Shown here: positions 1 through 9,070 of the stretch, piece after piece
Position numbering within the stretch: the stretch's first letter is position 1
How the letters are laid out: the number at the start of each line of letters is the position of its first letter
Source: Stakelama marina
GTDB lineage: Bacteria; Pseudomonadota; Alphaproteobacteria; Sphingomonadales; Sphingomonadaceae
Direction of reading: 5' to 3'
Length of the DNA stretch: 64,000 nucleotides
NCBI RefSeq assembly: GCF_018122655.1
Contig: NZ_JAGRQC010000002.1
Location: 248,001 to 312,000, forward strand
Translations under genes and position numbers: made by a program
Notes under the pieces: generated by a model
What the model saw: the letters and a program-made list of their open reading frames with translations, nothing else
Database searches by the model: none
What the model was told of the DNA's origin: nothing

Positions 1-527
1 TGCCGGCCACGTCGCTCGACATGTTCAAGCCCTGGGCCGCGGGCATGGTGCTGTCGGTGGTCGGTATCCAGAAGGCCGGGTTCGACCCGAACAAGGGTGC
101 CGAACGCACGTTGCTGGCGGCAGCGCAAGAAGCGGGCAAGACGCTCGGCAAGTTCGAGACGGTGGAAGAACAGCTCGGTTTTTTCGCATCGCTGCCCGAG
201 GACCAGCAGCTCGAGTTCCTCAACTCGGTGACCGAGGATCAGGAAGCGGGCGTCAAGATGCTCAACGAGATGCTGAAGGACTGGTCGGCCGGCGATCCCG
301 ACGCGCTCGGCAAGCTGATGAACGATTCGATGACCGAAACGCCCGAGCTCGCCAACATCCTGCTCTATAATCGCAACGAGCGCTGGGCGACCAAGATCAA
401 GACGATGCTCGACACGCCGGGCACGGTGTTCATCGCGGTCGGCAGCGGGCACCTTGCCGGGCCGAAAAGCGTCCAGGCCGATCTCGCCAAGCTGGGCGTG
501 AAGACGGTGCGCATCAATTACGAATAG
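1..527 (+). CDS. TraB/GumN family protein, 5' end cut by window
   Basis: The reading frame is open to the window edge, so only the C-terminal ~175 residues are visible. The end has the TraB/GumN signature: an RNERW segment, then FIAVGSGHLAG and a final hydrophobic strand. The N-terminal GSxH motif of the family would lie outside the window. A second TraB/GumN gene starts 16 bp downstream with matching RNARW and VAVGAGHLVG segments, so the two look like tandem paralogues. The family is related to a metalloprotease-like fold (Tiki/TraB); the bacterial function is not established. The first visible ATG (21) is internal and should not be taken as the start. Confidence 0.85.
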   Translation, partial: PATSLDMFKPWAAGMVLSVVGIQKAGFDPNKGAERTLLAAAQEAGKTLGKFETVEEQLGFFASLPEDQQLEFLNSVTEDQEAGVKMLNEMLKDWSAGDPDALGKLMNDSMTETPELANILLYNRNERWATKIKTMLDTPGTVFIAVGSGHLAGPKSVQADLAKLGVKTVRINYE

Positions 528-543
528 GCTAAGCGCGCATGCG

Positions 544-1425
544 ATGCGCATGCTTATCCAACTGATCGCAGCGCTGGCGATCGCCCTTGCCGCAACCGGC
601 TGTCAGCAGCAGGAAACGGCGAAGGCGACCCCGGCGCTGTGGCGTGTTTCGGACGGCGACACGGTGGTGTGGCTGTTCGGATCGATCCACCTGCTGCCGC
701 CCGAGCTGCGGTGGCGGACACCCGCGCTGGCCCGCGCGATCGACCGCGCCGACCTGCTGGTGCTGGAAATCCCGCCCGGCGACCCGGCGCGGCAATCGGC
801 CACGTTCCTGCGAATGGCGCGGGCGGACGACCTGCCGCCCATCGCCGAGCGCCTGCCCGAGGCGCAGCGCCCGCTGCTCGCAAAGGCGGCGCACCAGGCG
901 GGCGTCGATACCGCCACGCTCGACGGGCTGAAAAGCTGGGGCGCGGCGCTGATGCTCGCATCCGGTGCGGGGCGCGAGGACGGCGCGACCCGCGATGCCG
1001 GCGTCGAAGCGGCACTGACGCGCGATTTTTCGGACAAGGGCAAGCATATCGCCGCATTCGAAACGCTGACCGGACAGCTCGGCCTGTTCGATGCGCTGGA
1101 CGAGCGCGCGCAGCGCCATCTGCTCGCCCGCGCCGTCGCCGACGCCGCCTCGCCCGGCGGCGGCTATGCCGAAACGCTGGCGGCGTGGCGCGCGGGCGAT
1201 GCAAAGCGGCTGGAGGCGAGCTTCAATCCGCTGTTCGCGGGAGAGCCGGCGCTGGAGACGGCGTTGCTGACCGGGCGCAATGCACGCTGGAGCGACTGGA
1301 TCGCCCGGCGGATGCGCAATCCCGGCCGCGTCCTCGTCGCCGTCGGCGCGGGGCATCTGGTCGGCCCGAAATCGGTCGTGGCGATGCTGCGCAAGCGCGG
1401 CTTCACCGTCGAGCGCGTCGAATAA
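544..1425 (+). CDS. TraB/GumN family lipoprotein
   Basis: The 293-residue protein begins with a lipoprotein signal peptide; the lipobox LAATGC places the lipidated Cys at residue 20, so it should be membrane-anchored outside the cytoplasm. It carries both ends of the TraB/GumN domain: WLFGSIHLLP near residue 44-52 and VAVGAGHLVGPKS near the C-terminus. It follows a paralogue by 16 bp, probably in one transcript. No clear Shine-Dalgarno precedes ATG 544; ATG 550 is an alternative two codons later. The stop codon abuts the stop of the convergent acetyltransferase gene (1425/1426). The enzymatic activity is unknown; a metal-dependent hydrolase-like role is inferred only from the fold family. Confidence 0.85.
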   Translation: MRMLIQLIAALAIALAATGCQQQETAKATPALWRVSDGDTVVWLFGSIHLLPPELRWRTPALARAIDRADLLVLEIPPGDPARQSATFLRMARADDLPPIAERLPEAQRPLLAKAAHQAGVDTATLDGLKSWGAALMLASGAGREDGATRDAGVEAALTRDFSDKGKHIAAFETLTGQLGLFDALDERAQRHLLARAVADAASPGGGYAETLAAWRAGDAKRLEASFNPLFAGEPALETALLTGRNARWSDWIARRMRNPGRVLVAVGAGHLVGPKSVVAMLRKRGFTVERVE

Positions 1426-2085
1426 TCACCCCTCGCCCACCGGCAGCGCCGCGGTCGAATAAGACGACACGGTCTCCCAACCCAGCGCCGTGTAGAGCGC
1501 ATGGCCGTCGGGGCTGGCGACCAGCACCGGCAACGCGTCCGCACTGCGCCGTTCCGCGCCGAGCATGGCCATGACCGCGCGCCCAAGCCCGCGCCTCCGG
1601 TGCGCAGCGTCGGTCACGATCCGGTCATAGGCGAACACGCCCGCCGCTTCCGCCGCATATCCGCTCGCGGCGAGCGACCCGTCGGCCGCCAGGATGCGGA
1701 CATGGCTGACCGGGCCATCGCTCGACAGCCCGGCGGAATATCCCGCGCGCAGCGATGCCGCGCCCACACCCGCCCCTGCCCCGGTCATGAAGAACCCCGT
1801 GGCGGTCACGTCCCAGCGATCGGGCAGAAGCGCCGCGAGCGTATCGCGGCCGGCGCACAGCTTCAGGAAAATCCGCGGCCGGTCGATCATCGTACCCAGT
1901 GCCTCCAGCCCCGGCTCGGGCGCGGCGAAGAGATAGCGGCAGATTTCGGCATCGCTCGCCGTGTCCACGCGCCAGCCGCCATGATCGGCAACCGGCGCCG
2001 GCACCTTGCGGGCGAGCGAACGCGCGGCGATCCATGCGTGAAACAGCTCGCGTTCGACGCCGTCCGTTGCGATTCGACGATTCAT
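1426..2085 (-). CDS. GNAT-family N-acetyltransferase
   Basis: The 219-residue protein has a GNAT acetyl-CoA loop, VTDAAHRRRGLGRAVM, and a typical C-terminal YTALGWE segment. The N-terminal half (about residues 1-100) is less conserved and may be a degenerate second GNAT lobe. I chose ATG 2085 because AAGGGAGG lies just upstream; the frame stays open further 5' but without a better start. The acetyl acceptor cannot be told from sequence. The gene is convergent with the TraB/GumN pair and divergent from rplY. Confidence 0.8.
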   Translation of the reverse strand: MNRRIATDGVERELFHAWIAARSLARKVPAPVADHGGWRVDTASDAEICRYLFAAPEPGLEALGTMIDRPRIFLKLCAGRDTLAALLPDRWDVTATGFFMTGAGAGVGAASLRAGYSAGLSSDGPVSHVRILAADGSLAASGYAAEAAGVFAYDRIVTDAAHRRRGLGRAVMAMLGAERRSADALPVLVASPDGHALYTALGWETVSSYSTAALPVGEG

Positions 2086-2151
2086 GGCGCCTCCCTTATG
2101 ACGCGCTGTGGCGCGCGACAATCGGCACGCTTGCGCGCCGCTGCCAGCCGC

Positions 2152-2180
2152 TTGCCTTTCGCGCGCGGCGCGCCTATACG
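2152..2180 (+). promoter_or_regulatory. Probable housekeeping promoter of rplY
   Basis: TTGCCT (2152-2157), a 17-bp spacer and TATACG (2175-2180) resemble a sigma-70 promoter. It would give a leader of about 70 nt containing a 7-bp hairpin, CCGGCCA (2190-2196) with TGGCCGG (2215-2221). Confidence 0.5.
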
Positions 2181-2257
2181 CGCGCACTTCCGGCCATGGT
2201 CATCCCTGGAGGCGTGGCCGGTGTACCATATATCCAGCGCTTAAAAAGGAAACTGGC

Positions 2258-2944
2258 ATGAGCGATCAGCTTAAGCTTATGGCCGAGACGCGCGACCGGG
2301 TTGGCAAGGGAGCCTCCCGTGCGCTTCGTCGCGAAGGCCGCGTCCCCGCCGTTCTCTACGGCAACAAGAAAGACCCCCTTGGCATCCATGTCGAGGAACG
2401 CGAACTGATGAAGATGCTCAACACCGGGCACTTCATGAACTCGATCATCATGATCGACACCAATGACGGCAAGCCGGTTCGCACGCTGCCGAAGGACGTG
2501 GCGCTTGACCCGGTCACCGATCGCCCCGTGCACGTCGATTTCCTGCGCATCGACGAACATGCCAAGGTCCATGTGAACATCCCCGTCGTCTTCACCGACG
2601 AAGAGGAATCGCCGGGCGTGAAGCGCGGCGGCGTGCTCAACATCGTTCGCCACGAGCTTGAGCTGGTGGTCGATGCGGCGAGCATCCCCGACGAGATCGC
2701 CATTTCGCTCAAGGGCCTCGACATCGGCGATTCGATCCATATCAGCCATGTCGATCTGCCCAAGGGCGCCGAATCGGCCGTGACCGATCGCGACTTCACC
2801 ATCGCCACCGTCGTCGCACCGTCGGCGCTCAAGTCGAGCGAAGACGAGGCCGCCGCCGAGGAAGGCGAGGAAGCAGAGACCGAGGTTACCGAGCAGGAAG
2901 CCGACACGGTCATGGGCGAGGACGAGGGCGACAAGGAGGCGTAA
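2258..2944 (+). CDS. rplY: 50S ribosomal protein L25 / general stress protein Ctc
   Basis: The 228-residue protein is the long (TL5/Ctc) form of L25, which binds 5S rRNA in the large subunit central protuberance. Residues 1-95 form the L25 core, including [17 protein letters not shown]; about 96-190 is the TL5 beta domain; the end is a strongly acidic tail rich in Glu and Asp, common in alphaproteobacterial L25. ATG 2258 has AAGGA at 2246-2250. The gene heads a probable operon with a secreted protein and pth; an rplY-pth arrangement is widespread in bacteria. An upstream ATG at 2108 in the same frame lacks support. Confidence 0.95.
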   Translation: MSDQLKLMAETRDRVGKGASRALRREGRVPAVLYGNKKDPLGIHVEERELMKMLNTGHFMNSIIMIDTNDGKPVRTLPKDVALDPVTDRPVHVDFLRIDEHAKVHVNIPVVFTDEEESPGVKRGGVLNIVRHELELVVDAASIPDEIAISLKGLDIGDSIHISHVDLPKGAESAVTDRDFTIATVVAPSALKSSEDEAAAEEGEEAETEVTEQEADTVMGEDEGDKEA

Positions 2945-2972
2945 GATCGCCTCTTCCACCCTCTCCTATCGT

Positions 2973-3524
2973 ATGCGCAGCGGCATGGCGGCGCTGGCCA
3001 TGGCGGGGCTCATCGCCCTGCCCGCCGGCTCCGCCGCCCGCGCCGACGTTCCGGCACAGGCCGGCAAGGTGGACCATGATGCGGTCTGCTTTGCCGGCCT
3101 GAGCTATGTAAACACCGTGTTCGCGCGGCGCGGCGACAAGCTGAAGCCCGCCCAGCGGCAGCAGATGGCGCTGTTCCGCTATGCCATCCCCTTCTACGCA
3201 GCCCGGCTGACGGCGAGCTTTGATGACGATCAGCTTGCGGCGCAGATGGCCGCGGGACAGGCCGCATTCGCCGCGATCCACGACAAGGGCGCGGCCACGG
3301 TCGCCTGTTACGGCATCTACAAGGACGCGATGAAACGCGTCACCGCCGCGTTGGAAGCGGCCCCAGCGCCCGAAGCCGACGCCAAGCAGGACGAGGACGC
3401 CGCGACCGACGACAAGGCGGCCGCCCCGGCGAGCGACGAACCTTCCGAGGAGCAGGCCGTTTCCGAAGGCGAGAGCAACGCCGCCGCCGACGCACCGTCC
3501 GACGACGAAACCGGCGAGCGCTGA
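2973..3524 (+). CDS. Secreted hypothetical protein with acidic C-terminal tail
   Basis: I do not recognise this 183-residue protein. It has a hydrophobic N-terminal signal peptide ending near ARADVP (about residue 25), so it is probably periplasmic. The middle (about 30-125) is helical with two Cys residues (in AVCFAG and VACYGI) that could form a disulfide. The last ~60 residues are low-complexity Ala/Glu/Asp, much like the tail of the rplY product just upstream. It lies 28 bp after rplY and 4 bp before pth, so it is probably cotranscribed with them. Confidence 0.7.
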   Translation: MRSGMAALAMAGLIALPAGSAARADVPAQAGKVDHDAVCFAGLSYVNTVFARRGDKLKPAQRQQMALFRYAIPFYAARLTASFDDDQLAAQMAAGQAAFAAIHDKGAATVACYGIYKDAMKRVTAALEAAPAPEADAKQDEDAATDDKAAAPASDEPSEEQAVSEGESNAAADAPSDDETGER

Positions 3525-3528
3525 TCCG

Positions 3529-4104
3529 ATGCAGATCTGGGCAGGTCTCGGCAATCCCGGTCCGCGCTATGCGATGCATCGGCACAATGTCGGCTTCATG
3601 GCGATCGACGCGATCGCCGAAGTCTATGGCTTTGCCGCGCCGAAGAAACAGTTTCAGGGCTGGGTCCAGGAAGGCCGCGTCGGCAACGAAAAGATCGTGC
3701 TGCTGAAGCCCGGAACCTTCATGAACGAAAGCGGCCGTTCGATCCGCGCGGCGATGGACTTTTATAAACTGTCGCCCGGCGATGTGACGGTCTTTCACGA
3801 CGAGCTGGATCTCGAACCGTTTCGCGTGAAGGTAAAGACCGGCGGCGGAAATGCGGGGCATAACGGCTTGCGTTCGACCGATGCGCATATCGGCGCCGAT
3901 TTCCGCCGCGTGCGGCTGGGCATCGGCCATCCCGGCCACAGGGACCGCGTGACCGGATATGTTCTCGGCAACTATGCCAAGAACGAGATCGAGGACCTGA
4001 CCGACATGCTGGGCGCGGTTGCCGCCGAAGCCGAATGGCTGGCCGCAGGCGACGACGCGCGCTTCATGAACGAGGTCGCGATGCGGATGCAGCCGCAAGC
4101 ATAG
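3529..4104 (+). CDS. pth: Peptidyl-tRNA hydrolase
   Basis: The 191-residue protein releases tRNA from prematurely dropped peptidyl-tRNAs by cleaving the ester bond. It opens with IWAGLGNPGPRYAMHRHNVG, in which His19 is the equivalent of the catalytic His and the Asn residues of GNPG and HN contact substrate. FHDELDL (about 89-95) carries the conserved Asp, and GGGNAGHNGLRS (about 105-116) the substrate loop. The length is normal for the family. It starts 4 bp after the upstream stop codon, implying translational coupling. Confidence 0.96.
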   Translation: MQIWAGLGNPGPRYAMHRHNVGFMAIDAIAEVYGFAAPKKQFQGWVQEGRVGNEKIVLLKPGTFMNESGRSIRAAMDFYKLSPGDVTVFHDELDLEPFRVKVKTGGGNAGHNGLRSTDAHIGADFRRVRLGIGHPGHRDRVTGYVLGNYAKNEIEDLTDMLGAVAAEAEWLAAGDDARFMNEVAMRMQPQA

Positions 4105-4273
4105 GACGACCGACGGGCCGCCCGCTCGATCCCGCCGGTTTTCAGCCAGTTGCGAGCAAGCGCGGTACGTAGAATTCCGACGCCCGTCCTTACGAAGGTT
4201 TAAGCAGGGCGTACTATCCTGCCGTTTCTGATTCTGGTGACATCCGAACCAGGTCAACCGTCTCGATCATTCT

Positions 4274-4750
4274 ATGCGGAATACAGCGATGAATTCTGTT
4301 CCCGGCACATCGGCTGATGCACATGCGATATCGGTCATGGGCTCGGTGGGACTCGATGGAAACGATCTGGTGATCGCTCTGCTCGAGCAGAGCGACGATT
4401 GCATCAAGATATTGAGCATCGACGGCCACCTGGATTTCATGAACTGCAATGGCCTGAAAGCCATGGAAATCGATTTTCCCGAACTGGTACTCGGCAAGCT
4501 GTGGTGGAAACTCTGGCCGAGCCAGTCGCAGGATTTCGTGAAACAATGTTTCCTGAAAGCGGCCCGGGGCGAAGAGGCAAGATTTGAAGCCGATTGCCCT
4601 ACGGCAAAAGGCACGCCCCATCGATGGAATGTGCATCTGAAGCCGCTTACCGCCCGAGAGGGAACAGTGGTGTCGGTTCTGTCAACTTCCCGCATGGTGA
4701 CAGGTGCGTCCGACACGAAGGGAAATGAACTCGTTCCCGAACGAGCCTAG
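4274..4750 (+). CDS. Stand-alone PAS-domain protein
   Basis: The 158-residue protein is essentially a single PAS fold (about residues 30-130), with LLEQSDDCIKILSIDGHLDF and a WWKLWPSQSQ loop like those of sensor-kinase PAS domains. There is no kinase, GGDEF or DNA-binding domain, so it probably acts by protein interaction or is a remnant of a larger sensor. ATG 4289 is a possible later start; neither start has a strong Shine-Dalgarno. Base composition is lower in GC than its neighbours. A perfect hairpin, CCGCCAG/CTGGCGG (4754-4772), follows the stop. Confidence 0.75.
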   Translation: MRNTAMNSVPGTSADAHAISVMGSVGLDGNDLVIALLEQSDDCIKILSIDGHLDFMNCNGLKAMEIDFPELVLGKLWWKLWPSQSQDFVKQCFLKAARGEEARFEADCPTAKGTPHRWNVHLKPLTAREGTVVSVLSTSRMVTGASDTKGNELVPERA

Positions 4751-4886
4751 TCCCCGCCAGATCTGCTGGCGGAGCAGCTCTCCCCTCGCAGTCGATTGAC
4801 ACCTTCGCCGCTTTCCTCAATCGTCTGGGCAAAGGCGTCGCGCCGTCCGGCGGGGCGTTCCGAACGGGGAAAATCAAGGGGGCATC

Positions 4887-6323
4887 ATGAAGGCGGGAAG
4901 GATCAGGCCGCGCACGGCACTGGCGCGGATCGTGACGGGGGCCGCGGTCGCACTGTCGCTCGTCGCGTGCAGCAGCAACGGCGACAGCCATCCGCAAACC
5001 GCGTCGTCGCAACAGGCACCGCAAAGCTATAGCCGCGATCCGTATCCATCGACCTATCATGCCTATCCGGGCGTGCCGACGCTCGTCACCAACGTCACCA
5101 TCTTCGACGGTGAGGGCGGACGGATCGACGGCGGATCGGTGCTGTTCGCGGGCGGCAAGATCGTCGCGGTCGGCCAGTCGGTCGATGCGCCGGCCGGCGC
5201 CACGGTGATCGACGGCAGCGGCAAGGTGCTGACGCCGGGCATTATCGATGTCCACAGCCATCTGGGCGACTATCCCTCACCCTCTGTCCAGGCCCTGTCG
5301 GACGGAAACGAGGCGACCGATCCGGTCACCCCCGATGTCTGGGCCGAACACAGCGTCTGGCCGCAGGACCCCGGCTTCAGCCGCGCGCTCGCCAATGGCG
5401 GCGTGACGACGCTCCAGATCCTGCCCGGCTCTGCCAATCTGTTCGGCGGGCGATCGGTCGTGGTGAAGAATGTCTATGCCCGCACGGTACAGGGCATGAA
5501 ATTTCCCGGCGCGCCCTACGGCCTGAAAATGGCCTGCGGCGAGAACCCCAAGCGCGTATATGGCAGCCAGCACCGCAAACCTTCGACGCGGATGGGCAAT
5601 ATTGCGGTCGATCGCCAGACCTGGGCGAAGGCGCAGGCCTATGACCGCAAATGGACGAAGTACGAACAGGACGGCGGCGACATGCCCGACCGCGACATCG
5701 CGATGGATACGCTGCGCGGCGTTCTGCACGGCGACATCCTGGTCCAGAACCATTGCTACCGCGCCGACGAGATGGCGGTCGTCATGGATATGGCGAAGGA
5801 GTTCGGATACCATGTCACGGCGTTCCACCACGCGGTCGAGGCGTACAAGATCGCCGACCTGCTGAAGGCCAACGACACCTGCGCGGTGGTGTGGGCCGAC
5901 TGGTACGGCTTCAAGATGGAAGCCTATGACGCGATCGAGGAAAACCTCCCGCTTCTCGAAAAGAACGGCGCCTGCGCGTCGATCCATTCGGACGATGAGA
6001 ACGGCATCCAGCGCCTGAACCAGGAAGTCGCCAAGACACTTGCCGCCGGGCGGCGCGCAGGCATCGACATTTCGGATGCGACCGCATGGAAATGGCTGAC
6101 CTACAATCCCGCGAAGATTCTGGGAATTGCCGACAGGACCGGCAGCCTGAGGCCGGGCAAGATGGCTGATGTCGTATTGTGGAACGGCGATCCGTTCAGC
6201 GTCTATACGCGGCCCGAAAAGGTCTGGATCGACGGCGCGCTAATGTACGACATGGACGACCCGTCTCGCCGACCGGTTTCCGATTTCGAACTTGGCCAGC
6301 CCGGTGCGGGAGACGTGAAATGA
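4887..6323 (+). CDS. Amidohydrolase-family lipoprotein
   Basis: The 478-residue protein has a lipoprotein signal (lipobox LVAC, Cys28) and an amidohydrolase TIM-barrel. The first metal motif is intact: PGIIDVHSHLG with His123 and His125. Later candidate ligands are AFHHAV and SIHSDDENG, and the end has the family's SLRPGKMADVVLWNGDP segment. It is related to imidazolonepropionase-like/prolidase-like exported amidohydrolases; the substrate is unknown. Its TGA overlaps the ATG of a second amidohydrolase gene (ATGA), so the two proteins are coupled and may associate. A G-rich stretch (AAGGGGG) precedes the ATG. Confidence 0.88.
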   Translation: MKAGRIRPRTALARIVTGAAVALSLVACSSNGDSHPQTASSQQAPQSYSRDPYPSTYHAYPGVPTLVTNVTIFDGEGGRIDGGSVLFAGGKIVAVGQSVDAPAGATVIDGSGKVLTPGIIDVHSHLGDYPSPSVQALSDGNEATDPVTPDVWAEHSVWPQDPGFSRALANGGVTTLQILPGSANLFGGRSVVVKNVYARTVQGMKFPGAPYGLKMACGENPKRVYGSQHRKPSTRMGNIAVDRQTWAKAQAYDRKWTKYEQDGGDMPDRDIAMDTLRGVLHGDILVQNHCYRADEMAVVMDMAKEFGYHVTAFHHAVEAYKIADLLKANDTCAVVWADWYGFKMEAYDAIEENLPLLEKNGACASIHSDDENGIQRLNQEVAKTLAAGRRAGIDISDATAWKWLTYNPAKILGIADRTGSLRPGKMADVVLWNGDPFSVYTRPEKVWIDGALMYDMDDPSRRPVSDFELGQPGAGDVK

Positions 6324-7636
6324 AGCGCATTGCCCTGACCCTCGCCGCGCTGCCCGCCATGGCGCTCGCGGCGGCCGCGCCCGCTGCTGCGCAGAATGTC
6401 GCGATCACCAATGCAAGGCTCGTCATCGGCGACGGCTCGGCACCGATCGAGGGCGGAACCGTCGTCGTGCGGGGCGGCCGCGTCGTCGCCGCCGGCAAGA
6501 GCGTTGCCGTACCCGCCGGCGTCCATACTATCGATGCCAAGGGACGCTGGGTGACGCCGGGTATCGTGGCGGGCTTCACCCGCCTCGGCGTGGTCGAAAT
6601 CGACGGCGTGTCGCAGACCAACGACGCGGGCGCCGGCGACAGCCCGTTCCACGCGGCGATCGACGTGGCACCTGCGGTCAACCCGCTGGCGATGCCGGTC
6701 GCGATCAACCGCGCGGCGGGGATCACCCGCGCCATCGTCGCGCCCGAAAGCGAAGGGTCGATCTTCGCCGGTCAGGGCGCGGTCATAGACCTTGGTCGCG
6801 ACCACGATCCGATCACCAGGCGCCGTGCCTTCCAGTTCATGGAATATGGCGAGGACGGCGCCCGCGAAGCCGGTGGCAGCCGCCCCGCCGCCTTTGCGAT
6901 GTTTCGCAACGCGCTGATGCTCGCGCGCGATTATGCGCGCGATCCCGGCAGCCATCCCGATCAGGGCAAGGACGCGCTTCTCAACCGCTATGATGCACAG
7001 GCGCTGATGCCCGTCGCGAAGGGCGAGGTGCCGCTGCTCGTCCATGTCGAGCGCGCGTCCGACATTCTGACGCTGCTCGACCTGAAGCGCGAGATGCCGG
7101 CGCTGAAGCTCGTGCTGGTCGGTGCGTCCGAAGGCTGGACGGTGGCGAAGGATATCGCGGCGGCCGGGGTTCCGGTGATCGCCAGCGCGCTCAACGACCT
7201 GCCCTCGGGCTTCGACCGGCTCGCCGCCACCCAGTCGAACGTCGGGCGGATGATCGCCGCGGGGGTTACCGTCGGGCTGGGTACGATCAACGACAACGAC
7301 GCGCGTCAGGCACGACACGAAAAACAATATGCCGGCAATCTGGTCGCGCTGACGAAGGTGCCCGGAGCCACGGGGCTGAGCTGGGACCAGGCATTCGCCG
7401 CCATCACCTCGGGCGCGGCGAAGGCGGTCGGCATGGACGGCGAGATCGGATCGCTGAAACCGGGCCGTCACGGCGACGTGGTGATCTGGAGCGGCGACCC
7501 GCTCGAACTTTCGACCACGGCCGAAAAGGTGTTCGTCGACGGTGTCGATCAACCGCTACAGACGCGGCAGGACCTTTTGCGCGAACGCTATATGAACCCG
7601 GCAGAGGGCAATCTTCCGGGCGCATACCGGCGCTGA
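6320..7636 (+). CDS. Exported amidohydrolase-like protein lacking the HxH metal motif
   Basis: The 438-residue protein has a Sec signal peptide (AxA at about residue 25) and the same fold as the preceding gene: a composite domain with VAITNARLVIGDG, then TPGIV, and a C-terminal SLKPGRHGDVVIWSGDP. Where the barrel should have HxH it reads VAGFTRLGVVE, with no histidine. The only plausible remaining ligand is in LLVHVERA. It is therefore probably non-catalytic or uses a different metal arrangement, and might be the partner subunit of its neighbour (inference). Start chosen at ATG 6320, overlapping the upstream TGA. Confidence 0.85.
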   Translation: MKRIALTLAALPAMALAAAAPAAAQNVAITNARLVIGDGSAPIEGGTVVVRGGRVVAAGKSVAVPAGVHTIDAKGRWVTPGIVAGFTRLGVVEIDGVSQTNDAGAGDSPFHAAIDVAPAVNPLAMPVAINRAAGITRAIVAPESEGSIFAGQGAVIDLGRDHDPITRRRAFQFMEYGEDGAREAGGSRPAAFAMFRNALMLARDYARDPGSHPDQGKDALLNRYDAQALMPVAKGEVPLLVHVERASDILTLLDLKREMPALKLVLVGASEGWTVAKDIAAAGVPVIASALNDLPSGFDRLAATQSNVGRMIAAGVTVGLGTINDNDARQARHEKQYAGNLVALTKVPGATGLSWDQAFAAITSGAAKAVGMDGEIGSLKPGRHGDVVIWSGDPLELSTTAEKVFVDGVDQPLQTRQDLLRERYMNPAEGNLPGAYRR

Positions 7637-7668
7637 AGCCAATCGGGGTATTGGCGGCGAAAGCGTCT

Positions 7669-7830
7669 TCAGCCGCCGCCGATGCCTTCGGTCACCTTGC
7701 CGCTGCCGCCGCATTCGGGACAGGTCTTTCCATCGATCCTGCCGCTGCCGTTGCAGCGCGGGCAGATGTCTTCGCCGGTTCCCAGTGTGCCGGGTTCGGC
7801 CTCGTCGCCGGGATTGGTCGCCTGGGTCAT
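7669..7830 (-). CDS. 53-residue DnaJ-type zinc-ribbon protein
   Basis: This very small protein has two CxxCxGSG knuckles, CPRCNGSG and CPECGGSG, which together should bind one zinc as in the central domain of DnaJ. Nothing else of DnaJ is present. An excellent Shine-Dalgarno, AAGGAGGAACG, precedes ATG 7830 on the minus strand. It is divergent from tgt and shares its upstream region. Small DnaJ-zinc-finger proteins are conserved in sphingomonads, but their role is unknown; a chaperone or tRNA-related function would be speculation. Confidence 0.8.
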   Translation of the reverse strand: MTQATNPGDEAEPGTLGTGEDICPRCNGSGRIDGKTCPECGGSGKVTEGIGGG

Positions 7831-7876
7831 GGTCGTTCCTCCTTGTCGAAAGAGCCAACGGACCGCGCCGCAATCT

Positions 7877-7940
7877 GCTCCGTGAACGGAGCGGCATGAG
7901 TGGACAGGCGCGTCGCCGCGCGGCATGGGCGACCGCATGA
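7877..7940 (+). promoter_or_regulatory. Putative tgt leader: hairpin plus 14-codon uORF
   Basis: A hairpin, GCTCCG-TGAA-CGGAGC (7877-7892), includes the Shine-Dalgarno-like GGAG for ATG 7896. That ATG opens a 14-codon [17 protein letters not shown], whose TGA (7938-7940) overlaps the tgt ATG at 7937. This would couple tgt translation to a leader peptide. Inference from sequence only. Confidence 0.35.
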
Positions 7941-9070
7941 ATCCGCGTTTCGAATTTTCCATCCAGGCAACCGACGGCGCCGCGCGCACCGGTACGATCG
8001 CGATGCGCCGCGGCGAAATCCGCACGCCGGCCTTCATGCCCGTCGGCACCGCCGCGACGGTGAAGGCGGTGAAGCCCGCGGATGTTCGCGCAGCGGGCGC
8101 CGACATCATCCTTGGCAACACCTATCACCTGATGCTGCGCCCCAGCGCCGAGCGCGTCGCCCGACTGGGCGGGCTGCACGGATTCATGGGCTGGGAACGG
8201 CCGATCCTGACCGATTCGGGCGGGTATCAGGTGATGAGCCTGTCCGACCTGACCAAGGTCACCGAAGAGGGCGTGGCGTTCAAAAGCCATCTCGACGGGT
8301 CACGCCACATGCTCAGCCCCGAACGTTCGATGGAGATTCAACGGCTGCTCGGCTCCGACATCGTGATGGCGTTCGACGAACTGGTGCCCGCCACCTCGAC
8401 ACGCGACGTGCAGGCGGCGGCGATGGAGCGGTCGATGCGCTGGGCCAGACGGTCGCGCGACGGCTTCGACGCGGGCGGCGACCATGCCGAAGGCGCCGCA
8501 TTGTTCGGCATTCAGCAGGGCGCGCTCGACGAGGGGCTTCGCAAGGCGTCGGCCGACGCGCTGACGGATATCGGCTTCGACGGATATGCGATCGGCGGGC
8601 TGGCCGTGGGCGAAGGGCAGGAAGCGATGTTCGGCGTGCTCGATTACGCCCCCGGCCAGTTGCCGGCGGATCGCCCGCGCTATCTGATGGGCGTGGGTAA
8701 GCCCGACGATATCGTCGGCGCGGTCGAACGCGGCGTCGACATGTTCGATTGCGTGCTGCCCACGCGGTCCGGCCGCACGGGACAGGCGTTCACGCGGACC
8801 GGGCCGATCAACATCCGCAACGCGAAGTTCGCAGAGGATAGCGGGCCGATCGACCCGACCTGTCCCTGCCCCACCTGTTCGGGCTGGAGCCGCGCCTATA
8901 TCCATCACCTCGTCCGTTCGGGCGAAATTCTGGGCGCGATGCTGATGACCGAGCATAATCTGTGGTTCTATCAGGGGCTGATGGCCGATCTGCGCACCGC
9001 GATCGCCGATGGCAGGCTGCGCGACTTCGCCGAGGCGTTCCGCCGCGATTATTATCGGCCCAAGGACTAG
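7937..9070 (+). CDS. tgt: tRNA-guanine(34) transglycosylase
   Basis: The enzyme exchanges guanine 34 for preQ1 in GUN-anticodon tRNAs, the committing step of queuosine modification. The ~377-residue protein has [10 protein letters not shown] (base-binding Asp near residue 93), GGLAVGEG, the nucleophile region [14 protein letters not shown], and the zinc site [19 protein letters not shown] 7937 (MNPRFEF) matches the family N-terminus and overlaps the stop of a 14-codon leader ORF; ATG 7925 is four codons upstream in frame. queA, which acts later on the same nucleotide, lies at 42.65 kb. Confidence 0.95.
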   Translation: MNPRFEFSIQATDGAARTGTIAMRRGEIRTPAFMPVGTAATVKAVKPADVRAAGADIILGNTYHLMLRPSAERVARLGGLHGFMGWERPILTDSGGYQVMSLSDLTKVTEEGVAFKSHLDGSRHMLSPERSMEIQRLLGSDIVMAFDELVPATSTRDVQAAAMERSMRWARRSRDGFDAGGDHAEGAALFGIQQGALDEGLRKASADALTDIGFDGYAIGGLAVGEGQEAMFGVLDYAPGQLPADRPRYLMGVGKPDDIVGAVERGVDMFDCVLPTRSGRTGQAFTRTGPINIRNAKFAEDSGPIDPTCPCPTCSGWSRAYIHHLVRSGEILGAMLMTEHNLWFYQGLMADLRTAIADGRLRDFAEAFRRDYYRPKD

